DNA of 30,533 nucleotides, from the NCBI GenBank assembly GCA_029258015.1, contig JARHZT010000070.1:1-30533 (forward strand), read 5' to 3'. The DNA is from Malacoplasma sp. (GTDB lineage Bacteria; Bacillota_I; Bacilli_A; Mycoplasmatales; Mycoplasmoidaceae). A model generated the notes under the pieces. That model was not told the DNA's origin. It saw only the letters and a list, made by a program, of their open reading frames with translations, and did not search any database. Positions within the stretch are counted from its first letter, which is position 1. Every line of letters begins with the position of its first letter. The position numbers were made by a program, and so were the translations under genes. Below, piece after piece: positions 1-8,389 of the stretch.

Positions 1-421
1 TTCTTAGGGTTAGGCATTAATCCTCTTGTACCTAAGATTTTACCTAATTACTAAGTTCAGGCATCATTTTAGGAGTAGTAATGATTAAATCGAAATCAAT
101 TCATCCTCTAGCAATTTCAGCTATAACTTCTGAATCACCAGCGTGCTCAACACCTAATTCTTTAGCATCTTTTTGAGTTAATCCCTTATCTAAAACAAGT
201 ATTCTTTTTTGTTTTCCAAAAAAGTGAGGCAATTGTAATGTACCTCTTAATTGTTGATCTGATTTTGATGTATCTAAATTTAATTTAATAGCTACATCAA
301 CAGAAGAAGTAAATTTAGTTTTGCTGTTTTCTTTAGCTAATTTAACAGCTTCGTTTAATGGGAAGAAATCTAATTTATTGAAATTTAATTGATTCTTTTT
401 ATTTGTTTTTACAGCAGGCAT
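1..421 (-). CDS. rplA: 50S ribosomal protein L1, partial at window edge, apparent frameshift
   Basis: L1 is the L1-stalk protein of the large subunit and, in many bacteria, the translational repressor of its own rplK-rplA mRNA. Reading leftwards from ATG at 421, about 126 residues resemble the N-terminal half of L1 (FNKLDFFPLNEAVKLAKEN; later DFDLIITTPKMMPELS), with one in-frame TGA read as Trp. Near positions 46-51 the frame meets a TAG stop, while the highly conserved continuation LGKILGTRGLMPNPK is encoded in the adjacent frame. One missing A (Ser-Lys AGT AAA reduced to AGT AA) explains this. The usual Pro of LGPRGLMPNPK is also Thr here. The start ATG overlaps the rplK stop by one base (TAATG), and its ribosome binding site AAAGGAGGT lies inside the last rplK codons. 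The rest of the gene is outside the window. Whether the deletion is real or a sequence error cannot be decided from here. Confidence 0.88.
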
Positions 422-876
422 TATTTTTTACCTCCTTTATGAACAACAGGATCTACACCTTCAATTTTTATTCCCATTTGTTTAGCACTACCAGCAACCA
501 TTCTTAATGCTGCTTCTTCATCATTTGCATTTAAATCAACTAATTTAATGTTTGCAATTTCTAATGCTTTTTCTCTTGAGATTGTAGCAACTGTTTCAGT
601 CTTAGGGTTTTTAGCACCACTTTTAATATTTGCTGCTTTTTTCAATAAGAAAGTTACAGGACTAGTTTTAGTTTCAAACTTAAATGATTTATCTTTATAA
701 GCTGTTATCACAGTAGGTATAACTTCACCATTTTTATCTTTTGTTTTATCGTTAAATTGTTTAGTGAATTCACCCATGTTAATACCAATTGATGCTAAAG
801 CAGGACCTGGTTTTGCCTGTCCACCAATTAGATTAACTTTGGCAATTCTTGTAATTCTTGGATCTTTAAAAGCCAC
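421..876 (-). CDS. rplK: 50S ribosomal protein L11
   Basis: L11 forms the GTPase-associated centre with 23S rRNA and the L10/L12 stalk, where elongation and release factors act. The protein has the Pro-rich N-terminal signature IGGQAKPGPALASIGINMGEF and a C-terminal RNA-binding domain ending EEAALRMVAGSAKQMGIKIE, with a basic tail. At 151 aa it is slightly longer than the usual 141-145. I chose the GTG at 876: it leaves an 8-base spacer from the ribosome binding site AAGGAG at 885-890 and starts the protein MAFKDPR. An upstream in-frame TTG at 882 would sit only 2 bases from that site. It is the first gene of a minus-strand rplK-rplA operon and shares one base with rplA. The leader and promoter are described separately. 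Confidence 0.95.
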   Translation of the reverse strand: MAFKDPRITRIAKVNLIGGQAKPGPALASIGINMGEFTKQFNDKTKDKNGEVIPTVITAYKDKSFKFETKTSPVTFLLKKAANIKSGAKNPKTETVATISREKALEIANIKLVDLNANDEEAALRMVAGSAKQMGIKIEGVDPVVHKGGKK

Positions 877-906
877 AAGCAATACTCCTTGATTTTTTAT
901 ATTCTC

Positions 907-952
907 TACGTGGTTTAACGAATTTTATAATTCTTCCACATGCTTTCACGTA
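907..952 (-). promoter_or_regulatory. rplK leader hairpin, candidate L1 autoregulatory site
   Basis: In the rplK leader RNA (minus strand) an outer 6-bp helix UACGUG/CACGUA (952-947 with 912-907) encloses an inner helix GAAUU-AUAA-AAUUC (933-920). A competing pairing GUGG/CCAC (939-936 with 913-910) is also possible, so the element could switch. It lies about 20 bases upstream of the ribosome binding site. In other bacteria L1 binds a leader structure that mimics its 23S rRNA site and represses this operon. That this hairpin does the same is inference from position only. Confidence 0.4.
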
Positions 953-970
953 CCATTAGTACGCAAAAAT

Positions 971-999
971 ATTATAATATATAAACTTATTTATTAAAA
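971..999 (-). promoter_or_regulatory. Promoter of rplK-rplA
   Basis: A perfect -10 box TATAAT lies on the minus strand at 976-971. Only a weak T-rich -35 (TTTTAA) lies 17 bases upstream, at 999-994. Transcription would start near 964, giving a leader of about 88 nucleotides before the GTG of rplK. Confidence 0.5.
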
Positions 1000-1013
1000 A
1001 GATAAATTTGGAT

Positions 1014-1040
1014 AAAAAAATTGGTATTGTTATACCAATT
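1014..1040 (-). terminator. Rho-independent terminator of the CARDS-like toxin gene
   Basis: A perfect 9-bp stem AATTGGTAT/ATACCAATT with a 4-base loop spans 1019-1040. It is followed, in the minus-strand direction, by seven T (complement of the A run 1014-1020). The TAA stop of the toxin gene (1032-1030) lies inside the hairpin, across the loop/stem junction. Confidence 0.8.
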
Positions 1041-2826
1041 CATTCTCAAATAATTTAAAATCATAAATTGCATTTTTTTGATTTTCGTTAGCAGATGTAA
1101 AAAATGTACCTCAATTAGGACCTTTTGATATCACACCAAGAATATCGTTATTTTCAAAAGAGTATATTTTTATATTGCTAGCACTTTCATTATTAAAAGC
1201 ACTTAACTTGTCAAAATATCATTTACATCTACTATCATGTGTATATGCTAAATTACATTTTTGTCATCTAGTTCAATCTCACTTAGAAGTATTAAAATAT
1301 CTTTTATTGTACAAGCAATACATTTCATTTTTATTAAAGTAAATTATTCTACATGTTGTTAAGTCATAAAAAAACATTTTATCTACCGGTAATGAAGATT
1401 TAGAGTTCCCAACTTCTGGAACAGGAATGTGACAATTATCATAAAACATTCATGATAATTTTATATCAACTAAATATGTTTCTGATTTTTGTGGAAGCAA
1501 CAAGTTTGACAATGTTTTATTTTTATCGATATTAATAACAATCTCTTCAAAATCACCATTGTTATTGAAACGGTCTAAAAGATAAATCTTTTTAATCGCT
1601 TCGTTTTTCTTTATATGAAAACTATAATTTTTTTTATCTTCGCTGTTTATTCTAAATAAGTAATCGCTATCTTCAAAAGGTTCTAAGTAAAATTTCTGAT
1701 TTACATCATTTATACAAGCAACATCTAATCTTATTTCGTATACTCCGTGTGTAGAACCAATAAAAGAAGTCAGACAATATGAAACACTATTTTCTTTTCT
1801 TTTTAATGTAAATCTATGAAACTCATCATAAATTAGCATTGGACTTTTTTTAACATTGTTTTCTTCACTTAACACACAAACATATCTATCTTTTATTAAC
1901 TCTCAACTAAATCAGTAATCTAGGTTTGTTTGAGTTGTTTTCAAATTTAAATAAGAAAAAACAGGACTAGTAAATTTATATGGTCCTACATCATATCTAT
2001 GTTTTAAAGGTTTATTAACCAAAGCTCTATCAATATAAGAATTTCCGAATGATGATTTTATTACATCATCTTTATCTCTATATTTTTGAATTATATTTGT
2101 TGTTTTCAATGTTGATGATGTCAGTGATAAAGAAGACTTAACACCCCCAAAAGAATCCATACAAAACATAGTGTCATGTATGCTTATAAATTCATCTTCA
2201 TTTATAAATTTATATGGTTTTGAATTTGCTGTAGTATTTTTATCTACAAAACCAAAGTTTACTATTTTTTGATTACTTATCTTTGATACAAATTTTAATG
2301 ATTCATTACTATTAATGACATTATCATTTTTTATTTTAACAACATCTATTTTTCAACAACACTCTATCATTGATGGAGAAATAGGTCCAACAAAAAATCA
2401 TTCATATTGATGAGAAAAGTTATTATAGTAAAAATCTATCATTTCATTTATTGTTAAATATTCTCCTAAAGCAAAAGTTAATTGTCTTTGCTTAGAATAA
2501 AGTAATAAATTATTTAATGTCTTTAAAACGCTATATGCATTATTATTTGCTCTTACCTTATACAAATAATAATTATTTAGGTTATCTATATTATATTCAA
2601 GTGATCCTAAAAGTCTTATAGCTGAACTTTTTCTTTCTGATGCAGAGATAAAAAAAGATGACTTTTCTTGATTTATATTTCTATTTAAACCATGACCTGA
2701 AATATGATTAAAAAAATTTGTATTTGTCCCTATTGGTTTAAAACCTTTTTGAAAAGCAATATCTGGTGATATTTTTTCCAATCTATAAAGAAATTTAGGT
2801 AAATTCAAAGAACTATTATTTATCAT
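1030..2826 (-). CDS. CARDS-toxin-like mono-ADP-ribosyltransferase, full length
   Basis: CARDS toxin of M. pneumoniae (591 aa) joins an N-terminal pertussis-toxin-S1-like mono-ADP-ribosyltransferase to C-terminal beta-trefoil receptor-binding domains. This 598-aa product aligns with it from end to end by eye. The catalytic half shows YRLEKISPDIAFQKGF (Arg15), NFFNHI, FFISASE (Ser61-Ala62-Ser63, where the family has STS), AIRLLGS, YYLYKVRA, RQLTF and YEWFFVGPI (Glu142, matching catalytic Glu132). The C-terminal half shows KWDWTRW, KWYF and GPNWGTFF, all with counterparts in CARDS. No signal peptide is present, as in CARDS. The linker differs: I see no Cys pair about 17 residues apart and no KELED motif. 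I chose ATG 2826, which has AAAGGTG 6 bases upstream and a CARDS-like N-terminus; a TTG at 2847 is the alternative. Several in-frame TGA codons are read as Trp. The gene has its own promoter and terminator, so it looks intact. Confidence 0.93.
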
Positions 2827-2870
2827 TTCCAACACCTTTGTTATCAAACACTTAAACTACAAATAATAAT

Positions 2871-2876
2871 ATTATA
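2871..2876 (-). promoter_or_regulatory. -10 box of the toxin gene
   Basis: TATAAT lies on the minus strand at 2876-2871, about 45 bases upstream of the toxin ATG. No good -35 hexamer is visible. It sits in a 167-base divergent gap shared with rpsL, so the toxin and the str operon are transcribed back to back from separate promoters. Confidence 0.45.
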
Positions 2877-2925
2877 TTAGATAAGAGAAACTAAAATTTT
2901 TTTTAAATAGAAACTTTTGTGTTAG

Positions 2926-2936
2926 TATATTATAGT
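2926..2936 (+). promoter_or_regulatory. Probable -10 region of rpsL operon
   Basis: The sequence TATATTATAGT at 2926-2936 contains overlapping -10-like hexamers (TATTAT, TATAGT) about 60 bases upstream of rpsL. No convincing -35 is visible. A short dyad GTAT-TGCG-ATAC follows at 2935-2946, near the expected transcript start. Confidence 0.3.
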
Positions 2937-2993
2937 ATTGCGATACACACGGATATGTTGTTGAAATACAAGTAAAAATTATAGGAGAAAAAA

Positions 2994-3416
2994 ATGGCAA
3001 CAATTGCACAACTAATTAGAAATGACCGTAAAGCAAAGTTTAAAAAGTCAAAATCTCCAGCATTAATGTATACATATAATTCTTTAAAGAAAAAGAGAAG
3101 TTACAATCCTTCTCCATTCAAAAGAGGTGTGTGTACCAGAGTTGGAACTATGACTCCAAAAAAACCAAACTCAGCATTACGTAAATATGCAAAGGTTAAA
3201 CTTACTAATGGATATGAAGTATTAGCTTACATTCCAGGTGAAGGTCATAACTTACAAGAACATAGTGTTGTTTTAATTGAAGGAGGAAGAGTTAAAGACC
3301 TTCCTGGGGTTAGATACCACATTGTTAGAGGTACTTTAGATACTTCTGGTGTTGACAAAAGAAGACAACAAAGATCAGGTTATGGTGCTAAGAAACCAAA
3401 AGAAAAGAAAGATTAA
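2994..3416 (+). CDS. rpsL: 30S ribosomal protein S12
   Basis: S12 sits at the decoding centre of the small subunit. The 140-aa product has the invariant core TPKKPNSALRK with the Lys pair where streptomycin-resistance changes usually map, then the Asp-loop region EGHNLQEHSVVLIEGGRVKDLPGVRYHIVRG, and a basic C-terminus. It is about 16 residues longer than E. coli S12 because of the insertion after the N-terminal helix (about residues 22-38), common in low-GC Gram-positives and mollicutes. TAGGAG lies just upstream of the ATG. It opens the classical str cluster rpsL-rpsG-fusA; rpsG follows 18 bases downstream. Confidence 0.97.
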   Translation: MATIAQLIRNDRKAKFKKSKSPALMYTYNSLKKKRSYNPSPFKRGVCTRVGTMTPKKPNSALRKYAKVKLTNGYEVLAYIPGEGHNLQEHSVVLIEGGRVKDLPGVRYHIVRGTLDTSGVDKRRQQRSGYGAKKPKEKKD

Positions 3417-3434
3417 TTTTTTAGGAGATAAAAC

Positions 3435-3902
3435 ATGAGAAAAAATCAGGCTAAAAAAAGAGATGTATTACCAGATTCTCGTTACCAATCAAAATTGATA
3501 ACTAAAGCCATTAACAGTGTTATGTTAGATGGAAAGAAAAACTTGGCACAAAAAATTGTTTACGATTCTTTTAAATTAATTGAAAAGAAAACAAATGAAG
3601 ATGGTTTTGAAGTATTTAAAAAAGCTTTAGATAATATTATGCCTTCTTTAGAGCTAAGAGTAAAAAGAGTTGCAGGAGCAAACTTTCAAGTACCAACTGC
3701 TGTACAAAAAGATAGAAAACAAACATTAGGATTAAGATGATTGATATTGTACGCAAGAAACAGAAATGAAAAATCAATGGTTGAAAAACTAGCTAATGAA
3801 ATCATAGATGCATCAAAAGGTACTGGTGGTTCATTTAAGAAGAAAGAGGATACTCACAAAATGGCTGAAGCTAATAAAGCTTTTGCTCATTTAATTAGAT
3901 AA
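3435..3902 (+). CDS. rpsG: 30S ribosomal protein S7
   Basis: S7 nucleates assembly of the 30S head by binding the 3' domain of 16S rRNA and contributes to the E site. The product is 155 aa, the normal family length. It has the N-terminal DVLPDSRYQSKLITKAINSVMLDGKK and the conserved core ELRVKRVAGANFQVPTAV...LGLRWLILYARNR. The Trp of LRW is encoded by TGA at 3738-3740 and is a conserved Trp of the family, direct support for the UGA=Trp code. AGGAG precedes the ATG. fusA follows after a 13-base gap. In other bacteria S7 represses the str mRNA; I see no element here that proves it. Confidence 0.97.
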
Positions 3903-3915
3903 AATAAGGAAAAAT

Positions 3916-5988
3916 ATGGCAAGAAAAGTAGGAATAGAAAAATTTAGAAACTTTGGAATCATGGCCCATATCGATGCTGGTAAAACCACAACTTCTGAAA
4001 GAATATTATTTCATTCAGGAAGAACTCACAAAATTGGTGAAGTTCATGATGGTGGTGCTACTATGGACTGAATGGAACAAGAAAAAGAAAGAGGTATTAC
4101 AATTACTTCTGCTGCAACTTATGTTACATGAAATGGTTGCGAATTAAATCTTATTGACACACCAGGTCACGTGGATTTTACAGTTGAGGTTGAAAGATCT
4201 CTTAGAGTATTAGATGGTGCTGTAGCAGTATTAGATGCTCAAAATGGTGTTGAACCACAAACTGAAACAGTTTGAAGACAAGCTTCAAAATATAATGTAC
4301 CTAGAATAGTGTATGTTAACAAAATGGATAAAACTGGTGCTGATTTCAATATGTGTATTGAATCATTAAACGATAGATTAGGTGCTCATGCTGTACCAAT
4401 TCAATTACCAATAGGTGCTGAATCAAGTTTCAATGCAATTATTAACTTAGTTACAATGGAAACTTATGTATATGATGGTAAAGCAGATGAAAACTTCAAA
4501 ACTACTGAAGTACCAGCTGATATGTTAGAAGAAGCTAAGCAAGCTAGAACGCATTTAATTGAAGAAGTTGTTAATTTTGATGATGAAATCATGGAAAAAT
4601 ATTTAAACGGTGCTGAATTAACAGTTGATGAAATTAAAAAATGTATAAGAAAAGGTGTTTTAACTGCACAATTCTACCCAGTAATTTGTGGTACTTCATT
4701 CAAAAACAAAGGTGTTAAAGCATTATTAGATGCTGTTGTTGATTACTTACCATCTCCAATAGATGTTCCTCCAATCAAAGGATATACAGAATCTGGAGAA
4801 GAAATTTTTGTAACAAATGATGACAATAAACCTTTAACTGCATTAGCATTTAAAATTGCAACTGACCCATATGTTGGTAAATTAACTTTTATCCGTGTGT
4901 ATTCAGGTGTTCTTAAAAAAGGATCATATGTTATCAACACTACTAAAGATATAAAAGAAAGAGTGTCACGTTTAGTTAAGATGCACTCTAACAACAGAGA
5001 AGAAATAGATGAAATTTGTGCAGGTGATATTTGTGCAGTTGTTGGTTTAAAAGATACAGGTACTGGAAATACATTAACTATTGAAGGTAACAATATATCA
5101 TTAGAATCAATGAATTTTGCTGAACCTGTTATTTCATTAGCAGTAGAACCAAAAACAAAAGCTGACCAAGAAAAAATGGGTATTGCATTATCTAAGCTAG
5201 CAGAAGAAGATCCAACATTCAAAACATATACAGATGAAGAAACTAATCAAACAATTATTGCTGGTATGGGTGAACTTCACTTAGAAATTATTGTTGATAG
5301 ATTAAGAAGAGAATTCAAAGTTGATGTTAATGTTGGTGCGCCACAAGTTTCTTATAGAGAAACATTTACTAAAGAAGCTAATGCTGAAGGTAAATACATT
5401 AAACAATCAGGTGGTCGTGGTCAATACGGACACGTATTAATTAAATTTGAACCTAATGAAACAAAAGGATTTGAATTTGTAGACAAAATAGTTGGTGGTA
5501 AAGTTCCTAAAGAATATATCAAACCAATTAAATCTGGATTAGAAGATGCTATGAAAGCTGGTCCATTAAGTGGATTCCCTATGATAGATGTTAAAGCAAC
5601 ATTATATGATGGTTCATACCACGATGTTGACTCATCTGAAATGGCTTATAAAATTGCAGCTTCAATGGCTTTAAAAGAAGCTTCTAAAACTGCAGGATTA
5701 GTATTATTAGAACCTATAATGTCAGTTGAAGTTACAGTTCCAGAACAATATTTTGGAGATACTATGGGAGATATATCTTCTCGTAGAGGAAATATTGAAG
5801 GTCAAGAACAAAGAGGAAATACTCAAGTTATAAAAGCTAAAGTTCCTCTAAAAGAAATGTTTGGGTATGCAACAGACCTAAGATCATTTACACAAGGTAG
5901 AGGTAATTACATAATGCAATTTAGTCATTATGCTAAAGCACCAAAATCTATTATTGAAGAAGTTGTTGCATCAAGAACAAAAAAATAA
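3916..5988 (+). CDS. fusA: Elongation factor G
   Basis: EF-G is the translational GTPase that drives translocation and, with RRF, ribosome recycling. The product is 690 aa, typical for the family. Visible elements are the G1 P-loop AHIDAGKTT (17-25), G2 in RGITITSAAT, G3 DTPGH, G4 NKMD (135-138), the domain II beta barrel (FKIATDPYVGKLTFIRVYSG), the domain III/IV signature GMGELHLEIIVDRLRREFKVDVNVGAPQVSYRE, and domain V ending at the RGNYIMQFSHY region. Several conserved Trp are encoded by TGA in the first 130 codons, which breaks the N-terminal region into fragments under the standard code. A modest GGA ribosome binding site precedes the ATG. It is the last gene of the rpsL-rpsG-fusA unit; tuf follows after a 111-base gap containing a promoter-like element and an inverted repeat. 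Confidence 0.98.
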
Positions 5989-6007
5989 GAGAAATATCTA
6001 TATAAAC

Positions 6008-6072
6008 AACACTTATAATTCTAATTGTTATAAATAATGCATTGTTTAAATGTATAATTTGAATTAAGTGTT
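6008..6072. repeat. Inverted repeat between fusA and tuf
   Basis: AACACTTATAATTC (6008-6021) is complementary to GAATTAAGTGTT (6061-6072) apart from a 2-base bulge, giving 8+4 bp around a 39-base loop. The repeat flanks the -10 box upstream of tuf. It has no T tract after it, so it is not an ordinary terminator. It could be an mRNA structure or a protein-binding dyad; I cannot assign it. Confidence 0.45.
6053..6058 (+). promoter_or_regulatory. -10 box of tuf
   Basis: TATAAT at 6053-6058, directly preceded by TG, lies 41 bases upstream of the tuf start. The best -35-like hexamer (TTGTTA, 6025-6030) is 22 bases away, which is too far, so a -35-independent promoter is more likely. Confidence 0.5.
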
Positions 6073-6099
6073 AAAGTGCAAAAATTTAAGGAGAATATT

Positions 6100-7284
6100 A
6101 TGGCAAAACAAAAGTTTGATAGATCAAAACCCCACGTTAACATTGGTACAATTGGACATATTGACCATGGTAAAACAACATTAACTGCTGCTTTATGTAC
6201 ATACCTTGCTAAAAAAGGTGGAGCTAAAGCAATGAAATATGATGAAATTGATAAAGCGCCTGAAGAAAAAGCTAGAGGTATTACTATTAATACTGCTCAC
6301 GTTGAATATGAAACAGGAAATAGACACTATGCTCACGTAGACTGTCCAGGTCACGCTGACTACGTTAAAAACATGATTACTGGTGCTGCTCAAATGGATG
6401 GTGCTATCTTAGTTGTTGCTGCAACAGATGGTCCAATGCCTCAAACTAGAGAACATATCTTATTAGCTAGACAAGTTGGTGTTCCTAAAATGGTTGTATT
6501 TTTAAATAAATGTGACATGATGGATGACGCTGATATGCAAGACTTAGTTGAAGCTGAAGTTAGAGATCTTTTAAGCTCTTACGGTTTCGATGGAGACAAC
6601 ACTCCAGTTATTAGAGGATCAGCTTTAAAAGTTTTAGAAGGTGCTCCAGAATGAGAAGCTAAAATTGATGAATTAATGGAAGCTGTTGATAGCTACATTC
6701 CAACTCCAGAAAGAGATGAATCAAAACCTTTCTTATTAGCAGTTGAAGACGTTATGACTATTACAGGTCGTGGTACTGTTGTAACTGGTAGAGTTGAAAG
6801 AGGTACATTAAAATTAAATGATGAAGTTGAAATCGTTGGTATTAATGAAACTAAAAAAGCAGTAGTTACTGGTATGGAAATGTTCAGAAAAACATTAGAT
6901 TCAGTTACTGCTGGTGATAACGCTGGTTTATTATTAAGAGGTATTGATAGAGGACAAGTTGAAAGAGGACAAGTTTTAGCTAAACCTGGTTCAATTAAAC
7001 CTCATACAGAATTTGAAGCTGAAATCTATGCTCTTAAAAAAGAAGAAGGTGGAAGACATACTCCAGTATTAAATGGATACAGACCACAATTCTACTTCAG
7101 AACTACAGACGTTACTGGTGAAATTAAACTTAAACAAGGTGTTGAAATGATTATGCCTGGTGACAACACATCAATTACTGTTAAATTAATTTGTCCTATC
7201 GCAGTTGAAGAAGGATCTAAATTCTCAATTCGTGAAGGTGGAAGAACAGTTGGTGCTGGTACAGTAACAAAAATCATTAAATAG
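6100..7284 (+). CDS. tuf: Elongation factor Tu
   Basis: EF-Tu delivers aminoacyl-tRNA to the ribosome as a GTP complex; in mycoplasmas it is also found at the cell surface. The product is 394 aa, the canonical length. It shows the P-loop GHIDHGKT (19-26), the switch I region around KARGITINTAHVEYE, DCPGH (81-85), NKCD (136-139), and beta-barrel domains 2 and 3 ending in REGGRTVGAGTVTKIIK. One Trp in the linker before domain 2 (EWEAKIDEL) is a TGA codon at 6652-6654. The start is fixed by TAAGGAG at 6087-6093 and the MAKQKFDRSKPHVNIGTIGH N-terminus; an in-frame upstream ATG at 6076 has no support. It appears monocistronic, bounded by its own -10 box and a strong terminator. Confidence 0.99.
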
Positions 7285-7293
7285 TTGAAAACA

Positions 7294-7327
7294 AAAAAAA
7301 CAAAAACAGCAATGTTTTTGTTTTTTT
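7294..7327 (+). terminator. Rho-independent terminator after tuf
   Basis: A perfect 15-bp stem, AAAAAAACAAAAACA with TGTTTTTGTTTTTTT, encloses a GCAA tetraloop. It starts 10 bases after the tuf stop and ends in a T run. Confidence 0.9.
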
Positions 7328-7351
7328 ATCGCCTATTATACTATATAACAA

Positions 7352-7380
7352 TTGAAAATTAACATTAAATTTCATATAAT
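7352..7380 (+). promoter_or_regulatory. Consensus sigma-70-type promoter
   Basis: TTGAAA (7352-7357), a 17-base spacer and TATAAT (7375-7380) form a near-consensus vegetative promoter, one of the two best in the window. Transcription would start near 7387, about 23 bases before the ATG at 7410. Confidence 0.85.
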
Positions 7381-7409
7381 CAAAACATAATTAGGCGTTA
7401 GAGGGTTAT

Positions 7410-8366
7410 ATGTATAGAAATAGAAAGAAAATGCTTTTAATTGCTGGAACATCTGTTGTAGTATTGGCCGGTTTTGGTGCAGGTGCATGAGCGATTATTG
7501 ACTCATCATCAAGAATACCTTCAGACAATGAAATGCTTACTCAAGTTGTAGGTGCTACAACATATGGAGATAGTACTCCTTTAGAATATAATAGAATGTC
7601 TGTTTCTGATTGAATGTTTTATAATATGCCAAAATTTGCAGTTCCAATCGAAGAATCAAGCGAAGGAATCACTAGTATAAATTTTTATAAAGCAATAGAG
7701 TTTGAAAAAAATAGTGCTGAAGTAATAACTGAAAAAGTTATTAAGTCAGATAAAAATAAAGAAAATTTATTATACACTGTAAAAATTAGTAAAGATATGA
7801 GCACTCAAGAAGTTTGAACTAAACCTTCTAGTATCAATAATGACAAAGGAATTAGATTAGTTAAATCTATTATAAAAGATAGAAATATAACTAACGAATA
7901 TTATTGATCTTCTAATGTTGAAGACATAATATTAACTGGTGATTCAAATCAATTAAATTATTCATTAAATAATGGAAGCTCAATTTTATTTACTAGTGAA
8001 AACAACACTTCTACTGCAAGAATAACAGATTTAAGTAACATAAAAACATGAGAAAGAAAAACTGAAGTAAGTAATAACAGAATTCAAGTTGAATTTGGAT
8101 CAGAAGCATTGACAGGGTCAGAAACTATTTCACAAACTTTTAGTCTTGTTGAACAAAAAAATGGTCAAAAAATGGGTGAAACTGACGTAGAAAAAGGTAT
8201 TTCTTACTATTCAATAGAATATAAATTAGGAAAAAACCAAAGCATTGATAAAAAAAGTGATTTATTAGACTTGATTAAATTTAATAAAGAAACTTCAAAA
8301 TCTTACATTAGTACAAATTCTGAGTATTCTATGTCATATATTCCAATTATTTTAAAAAATAATTAA
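7410..8366 (+). CDS. Membrane-anchored protein of unknown function
   Basis: I do not recognise this 318-aa protein. It starts MYRNRKKMLLIAG with a basic N-terminus and one hydrophobic segment (about residues 8-29, VVVLAGFGAGAWAI). No Cys sits near the end of that segment, so it is a signal anchor or cleaved signal peptide rather than a lipoprotein. The remaining 290 residues are hydrophilic, Ser/Asn/Lys/Glu rich, with no repeats and no second membrane span, and should lie outside the cell. The ATG is preceded by GAGGG at 7401-7405. A near-consensus promoter directly upstream implies steady expression. It stands between tuf and a DivIVA-like gene that starts 23 bases after its stop. Several Trp are TGA codons. 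It has no visible catalytic motif. Confidence 0.85.
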
Positions 8367-8377
8367 GTTTATAACTT

Positions 8378-8383
8378 TATAAT
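8378..8383 (+). promoter_or_regulatory. -10 box that could start a leaderless divIVA-like mRNA
   Basis: TATAAT at 8378-8383 ends 7 bases before the ATG at 8390, placing the expected transcript start at or next to the start codon. There is no Shine-Dalgarno sequence before that ATG and no clear -35. Confidence 0.35.
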
Positions 8384-8389
8384 TAATTT

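Noticed and set aside
421..882. TTG at 882 as the rplK start
   Set aside because: It would lie only 2 bases from the AAGGAG site; GTG at 876 has normal spacing and the expected short N-terminus.
1030..2826. Toxin locus read as three or more broken minus-strand genes (pseudogene)
   Set aside because: All interruptions inside 1030-2826 are in-frame TGA codons at plausible Trp positions; with UGA=Trp the frame is continuous over 598 codons and matches CARDS length.
4743..5222. 159-codon minus-strand open frame within fusA
   Set aside because: It is antisense to the conserved EF-G domain II/III coding sequence, has no ribosome binding site and no recognisable protein features.
7410..7500. Lipoprotein signal for the 7410 protein
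   Set aside because: No Cys occurs at or near the end of the hydrophobic segment, so there is no lipobox.
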